Shown here piece by piece: positions 61,401 to 64,000 of a stretch of DNA of 64,000 bases. The notes under the pieces are model-generated. The model saw only the letters and a program-made list of their open reading frames with translations, made no database searches and was not told the DNA's origin. The DNA comes from Aurantiochytrium sp. KH105 (taxonomy: Eukaryota; Sar; Bigyra; Thraustochytrida; Thraustochytriidae). The position numbers were made by a program, and so were the translations under genes. The stretch covers positions 141,697-205,696 of the forward strand of contig BGKB01000129.1 in NCBI GenBank assembly GCA_003116975.1, read 5' to 3'. Position 1 is the stretch's first letter, and each line of letters starts with the position of its first letter.

Positions 61401-62905
61401 GTCTCGGGAAGGAAGCTCGCCCAGAGAAAGAGACCTTCGGATCGCTTGGAAAGAATCTTGGCGCAAGAAGCAACGTGCTTTTGCTCCACGGTATCTTTCA
61501 TGTCGCACAGCAAATGCTTGATGTGCTTTTTGATGTCGCAAAAGTTCTGTTCGTCCTTGAGCTCCAGCACTTTAAAATCAAGGCTGTTGTTGGTGATGCC
61601 GCGTTGAATCTCGCCTTCGGGACGCGTGCTCACGACCAAGCTGAGCCATGAGGGGATCTTTTCATTCCACGTACGAATGACCGCTGTCAGGACATCGTCG
61701 CTCTTGCTGCACTCGTCGAGAGCGTCAAGCACGACCACTTGTCGCGTCTGGTTTTTGTCTTTGCCGAGCTCATTCAACGGATCGACGAGAATAATCCGAA
61801 ATACGTCCGCCAACTTCATATTCTCATCACGGATATCACCGAGGTTCAACGAATCAAGTTGATCGTCAAAGCCGGGAACGCTCTGATAGAGCTGCGATGC
61901 GATGCTGAAAAGAGCCTCTTTCGGATCAGCAGCCTTGAATTCATCGTGCCGAAAGAAATGGTACGCTGCCACAGAAATAGGCTCGCGCGTTTTGTTGCTG
62001 CGTCGCCACAGGCTACGCACTCGAGATGGCTTTCGGCGAGCTTTCACACTACCATCGTCTTCGATAGTTTCAGTCACATCCCCGTCGATCAGGAGAGCGC
62101 CTCCACGGTGGCAAAGCTCGGCCATGATGACACTCTTGCCGACGCCGCCGTCGCCGACAAGAATGAAGACGTCACTCTGTTCCTTGTTGTACCAGTCGCA
62201 AAGCTCGTCGATGATCCAGCTCCGCGTGCCGAGGGTAAACTTTTCAGCCTTGCTCTTGGCATGCACCGCTGAGTTGCAGGGGTTTAATTTTTGTTCGAGT
62301 TTTTCCTCTTTGGTTTCCTCTTTGAGAGTCCTCTGGGGGAATAAGTCAAGTTTATCATTCACATCCTGCATTGTGCCCTCGAGATTCTTCACTCCGCGAT
62401 TGATACTCTTCACCTCGCGGGCGGTTTCGTTCCCTGTGGTCCAGACATCCTGAAGCACGTCGATTTTAAGATCATGCACACACTGTTTCACGATCTTCTC
62501 CGCCTCCTCAATTTTGCTGCGATCGCTTGGCACATTTGCCAATACGCGTGCTTGCCGGGCGGCGCCTTGACACGTTCTAAGCAAACGAAACCATGTGCCT
62601 GGCGTGCCTTGATCTGACATCCTTTCATGTGCTGGTCTTTGAAATGGGGCAAGTTTTTCTCGTACCTCCTTCAACCTGATCGTGACCTCCTCCACCTTGC
62701 CTTTTAAATCGGAGTTCGGAGTCTCGTCTCCTTTGAACTCATTGAGTTCTTTATCAATCTGCTTGAGCCGTCCATCAAGAGAATCGAGTTGCTTTTTAAG
62801 AGATTCAACTTTCTCGTCGTTGATGGCCAAGTTATCGAAAAGGTCCCTAACGACTTTGTATGCCTGCCACGCGGCCTTCACCACTTCAATCGCTTCCGCC
62901 GCCAT
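58469..62905 (-). CDS. NACHT-type NTPase with WD40 repeat array (NLR/NWD-like)
   Basis: This is a 1478-residue protein. Residues ~1-95 are a helical, heptad-rich N-terminus (VESLKKQLDSLDGRLKQIDK), and a further helical linker with a NACHT-flanking charged region runs to ~225. The NTPase has P-loop VGDGGVGKSVIMAEL (~251-258) and Walker B VVVLDALDECSK (~389-399), followed by VVSTRPEGE as a sensor-like strand. A winged-helix/helical region follows to ~765. Fifteen WD40 repeats of exactly 40 residues then run from ~770 to ~1370, plus a decayed sixteenth and a ~90-residue unique C-terminus. This is the STAND architecture of fungal HET-E-like and animal NWD proteins: the sensor array gates nucleotide-dependent oligomerisation and the N-terminal domain signals. 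A recognition or immunity role is inferred. No known death-effector domain is identified at the N-terminus. Confidence 0.88.
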   Translation of the reverse strand: MAAEAIEVVKAAWQAYKVVRDLFDNLAINDEKVESLKKQLDSLDGRLKQIDKELNEFKGDETPNSDLKGKVEEVTIRLKEVREKLAPFQRPAHERMSDQGTPGTWFRLLRTCQGAARQARVLANVPSDRSKIEEAEKIVKQCVHDLKIDVLQDVWTTGNETAREVKSINRGVKNLEGTMQDVNDKLDLFPQRTLKEETKEEKLEQKLNPCNSAVHAKSKAEKFTLGTRSWIIDELCDWYNKEQSDVFILVGDGGVGKSVIMAELCHRGGALLIDGDVTETIEDDGSVKARRKPSRVRSLWRRSNKTREPISVAAYHFFRHDEFKAADPKEALFSIASQLYQSVPGFDDQLDSLNLGDIRDENMKLADVFRIILVDPLNELGKDKNQTRQVVVLDALDECSKSDDVLTAVIRTWNEKIPSWLSLVVSTRPEGEIQRGITNNSLDFKVLELKDEQNFCDIKKHIKHLLCDMKDTVEQKHVASCAKILSKRSEGLFLWASFLPETLNRMYEEKRGGLLTAQDISKKDAIPNGLGGMFREYFERLRNKMGGNDAYQSLLTPIVAAREPLSVEQLTVILGKTKNKTKKIVGDARNLLYQGGDGRVALIHKQMADWLIDFDRSGNLGVDIDDGHIALADYCSNSRNDVFSLRHAVFHLVKSGKHAEAFELLNDFAWVQSAISVGDDEAQRRATIGNLIRDCVELDIYFAPESAAPRFLSKAVYALSYDPNELASQVLARLGHESKDPLARSLQTPDQPWLEPARVTLAHPRDPLLHVLKGHSDWVRSVAIQGDTIVSGSDDNSVRIWNATSGEEQHVMRGHSGGVYSVAIQGDTIVSGSRDKTVRIWNATLGEEQHVLKGHSGQVYSVAIQGDTIVSGSYDKTVRIWNATSGEEQHVLKGHSGRVYSVAIQGDTIVSGSSYGTVRIWNATSGEEQHVLKRHSGRVYSVAIQGDTIVTGSSDKTVRIWNAKSGEEQHVLEEHSGSVRSVAIQGDTIASGSEDNTVRIWSTTSGEKQHVLEGHSENVYSVAILGDTIVSGSYDKTVRIWNAILGEGQHVLRGHSWGVTSVAKQGDTIVSGSYDKAVRMWNAKSGEDQHVLKGHSRTVSSVAIQGDTIVSGSWDKTVRIWNATSGEEQHVLKGHSDWVGSVAIQGDTIVSGSRDKTVRIWNATSGEEQHVLKGHSESVCSVAIQGDTIVSGSRDNTVRIWNATSGEEQHVLKGHSENVYSVAIQGDTIVSGSLDKTVRIWNATSGEEQHVLKGHSGYVYSVAIQGDTIVSGSRDNTVRIWNATSGEDQHVLKGHSDRVRSVAIQGDTIVSGSYDKTVRIWNAILGEDQHVMKGHADVVRSVAVQGDTIVSGSNDKTVRIWNAMSGEEQHVLKGHSDFVHSVAIQGDTVVSKSRKETCYRNARTGETLDEDEAETSTEPGTNTLVNFENGTHVKLSGGIGFTTDHAIQVSARQGSVYVVGDTSGMVHILHCQGMEPVT
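58799..60598 (-). repeat. Fifteen tandem 120-bp WD40-coding repeats
   Basis: Exactly in-frame 120-bp units encode a consensus starting HVLKGHS-x-x-V-x-SVAIQGD, then TIVSGS-x-D-K-TVRIWNATSG and EEQ. DNA identity between units is very high. A sixteenth, degenerate unit follows to about 58680. Amino-acid differences concentrate at the two residues after GHS, the residue after the next Val, and the residue after SGS. Confidence 0.95.
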
Positions 62906-64000
62906 GGTGAAAGTGGTGCGAGCGCAAGCTCAAGCCAACTTCTCGCTGCACACTTTGCCTGCTCGAACCGCGACCGAGCTTTGCTCGGCACGCGCGAATC
63001 GATGGGCGTTCGGGGTCTGCTGGCCGTCGTTGCCTGAGGGTTGCGCCTTTGCTGGCGCACGCCCAATTTAGTTTTTCTCACCCCTGCGGGCGCGCGAGGA
63101 CCCCCTTCCCCCTCACTGCTGCGGGGCACGCGCCGGCAGCAGCAGCTGCAGCAGCAGCTGCAGCTGCAGCTCGTCATCGCTACTACATCTGTCACTGCGA
63201 GACAAACCTGCAGACCAACCAGTGGGAGGCTTGTCGTTGTCCCTCTATACCGATCATTGCCGTTTGCGCGAGAGGGGGAGTGTTGGAGAAAAGGGACGCA
63301 AGTGCGTGCGCGCCCGGTACTCGCTGTCGCAGTCGCGGTCGCTGGCGCTGCAATCTCCGCTGCGTTGCGGGCAGCTGCGCGTGTCGGCCATCGGCACCGT
63401 GGCGCCCTAACTGACTGGTGACTGTGAATGAGTCTTCTTGTCCTCTTTACGCCGGCCACAGCCACTCACGCACGGCAGCCAGTTCGCCGCCAGCTGCGGG
63501 CGTCGACTTGCAGCCTGCGAACGCACACCCTCTACACTCCAGGTGAATGTTGGATTGCCTCCCAAAATGGGGGCACTTTTTTCACACCGCGCGGAAAGGA
63601 AGAAAGGGGAAAAAGGAGGGAAAGGATCGGGTAGATCACCGGGACTTAAAGCTCTCGTGACCTCAACGCGACCAGATTTGTACGATTCTATAGAAATGTA
63701 CATTCCTTAATTTCTAATCCACCTTAACTGGGTATATCTCCCCACGGAAGAATTTACAGAGGTCTAGGAGTACTAGAGCACAGCTATGTAGGTTGCGAAG
63801 TTGTCACCTTAATAAGCTATGCCTTATCACAAAACGAGTCAGTGACGGATAAATATTTCATCGTGCGCCACATGCTATATTATTTTCCCGGTAACTCAAT
63901 AATTTACCCGAACCTTTCATATGATTTATATGGGATGGGAAAAAACGGAGACTGTTCAGTCGATCAATCACTTGCAGGCTCGCGATGGTCTTGCAGATAT
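62906..64000. other. Upstream region of the NACHT-WD40 gene; no gene seen
   Basis: Contains a GCAGCAGCTGCA-type repeat at about 63132-63170. From about 63700 to the window end the DNA becomes clearly AT-richer, with many stops in all frames. No RNA gene or coding region is recognised. Confidence 0.4.

Overview
This is a nuclear eukaryotic window from a gene-dense, GC-rich, almost intron-free protist genome. The gene set (DNA polymerase delta catalytic subunit, myotubularin, PP2A regulators, an EFTUD2/Snu114 fragment, polyprenol reductase, an F-box protein, serine carboxypeptidase) is eukaryotic. Long uninterrupted reading frames, STAND-type NTPases and lineage-specific Cys-rich secreted families would fit a stramenopile such as a thraustochytrid (Labyrinthulomycetes). 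That placement is inference and no single sequence proves it. One GT-AG intron is directly supported, in the nitronate monooxygenase gene. LAYOUT: 1-1738 is non-coding with simple repeats. 1739-6730 holds an F-box gene and a tandem pair of single-pass membrane proteins with discoidin-like ectodomains. 6934-9568 holds an EF-hand protein and an SRD5A3-type polyprenol reductase, both on the minus strand. The reductase is head-to-head with a myotubularin phosphatase, which converges on a secreted serine carboxypeptidase with an EGF-like module. The carboxypeptidase is in turn head-to-head with POLD1. 19.4-21.6 kb is a mosaic: a hypothetical gene, a MITE-like palindromic stretch, and a 5'-truncated copy of the EFTUD2 C-terminus. 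21.9-24.5 kb encodes a Roc-COR-TIR protein. 25-29 kb is a graveyard of frameshifted or stop-interrupted fragments, including a protein-kinase-like remnant. 29-37.3 kb holds a four-pass membrane protein, a helical repeat-like protein and a four-SAP-domain chromatin-type protein. 37.6-48.7 kb is a tandem array of four secreted paralogues built from eight CG-x5-P-x-C repeats, a beta-rich domain and a ninth repeat. 51.2-53.2 kb encodes a single polypeptide fusing PTPA to TIP41/TIPRL, two regulators of PP2A-family phosphatases. 53.4-54.6 kb is the spliced nitronate monooxygenase. 55.6-58.3 kb contains minus-strand coiled-coil and membrane-segment fragments and a 268-bp tandem duplication. 58.5-62.9 kb encodes a 1478-residue NACHT-type protein with 15 near-identical 40-residue WD40 repeats and a degenerate sixteenth. 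HOW THEY FIT: most genes are independent housekeeping loci. The functionally suggestive elements are the two signalling NTPases (Roc-COR-TIR and NACHT-WD40), which have the layout of innate-immunity or allorecognition receptors, and the two clusters of surface or secreted proteins. The strongest candidates for something undescribed are the NACHT-WD40 protein, whose repeats vary almost only at a few positions near two blade motifs, and the PTPA-TIP41 fusion.
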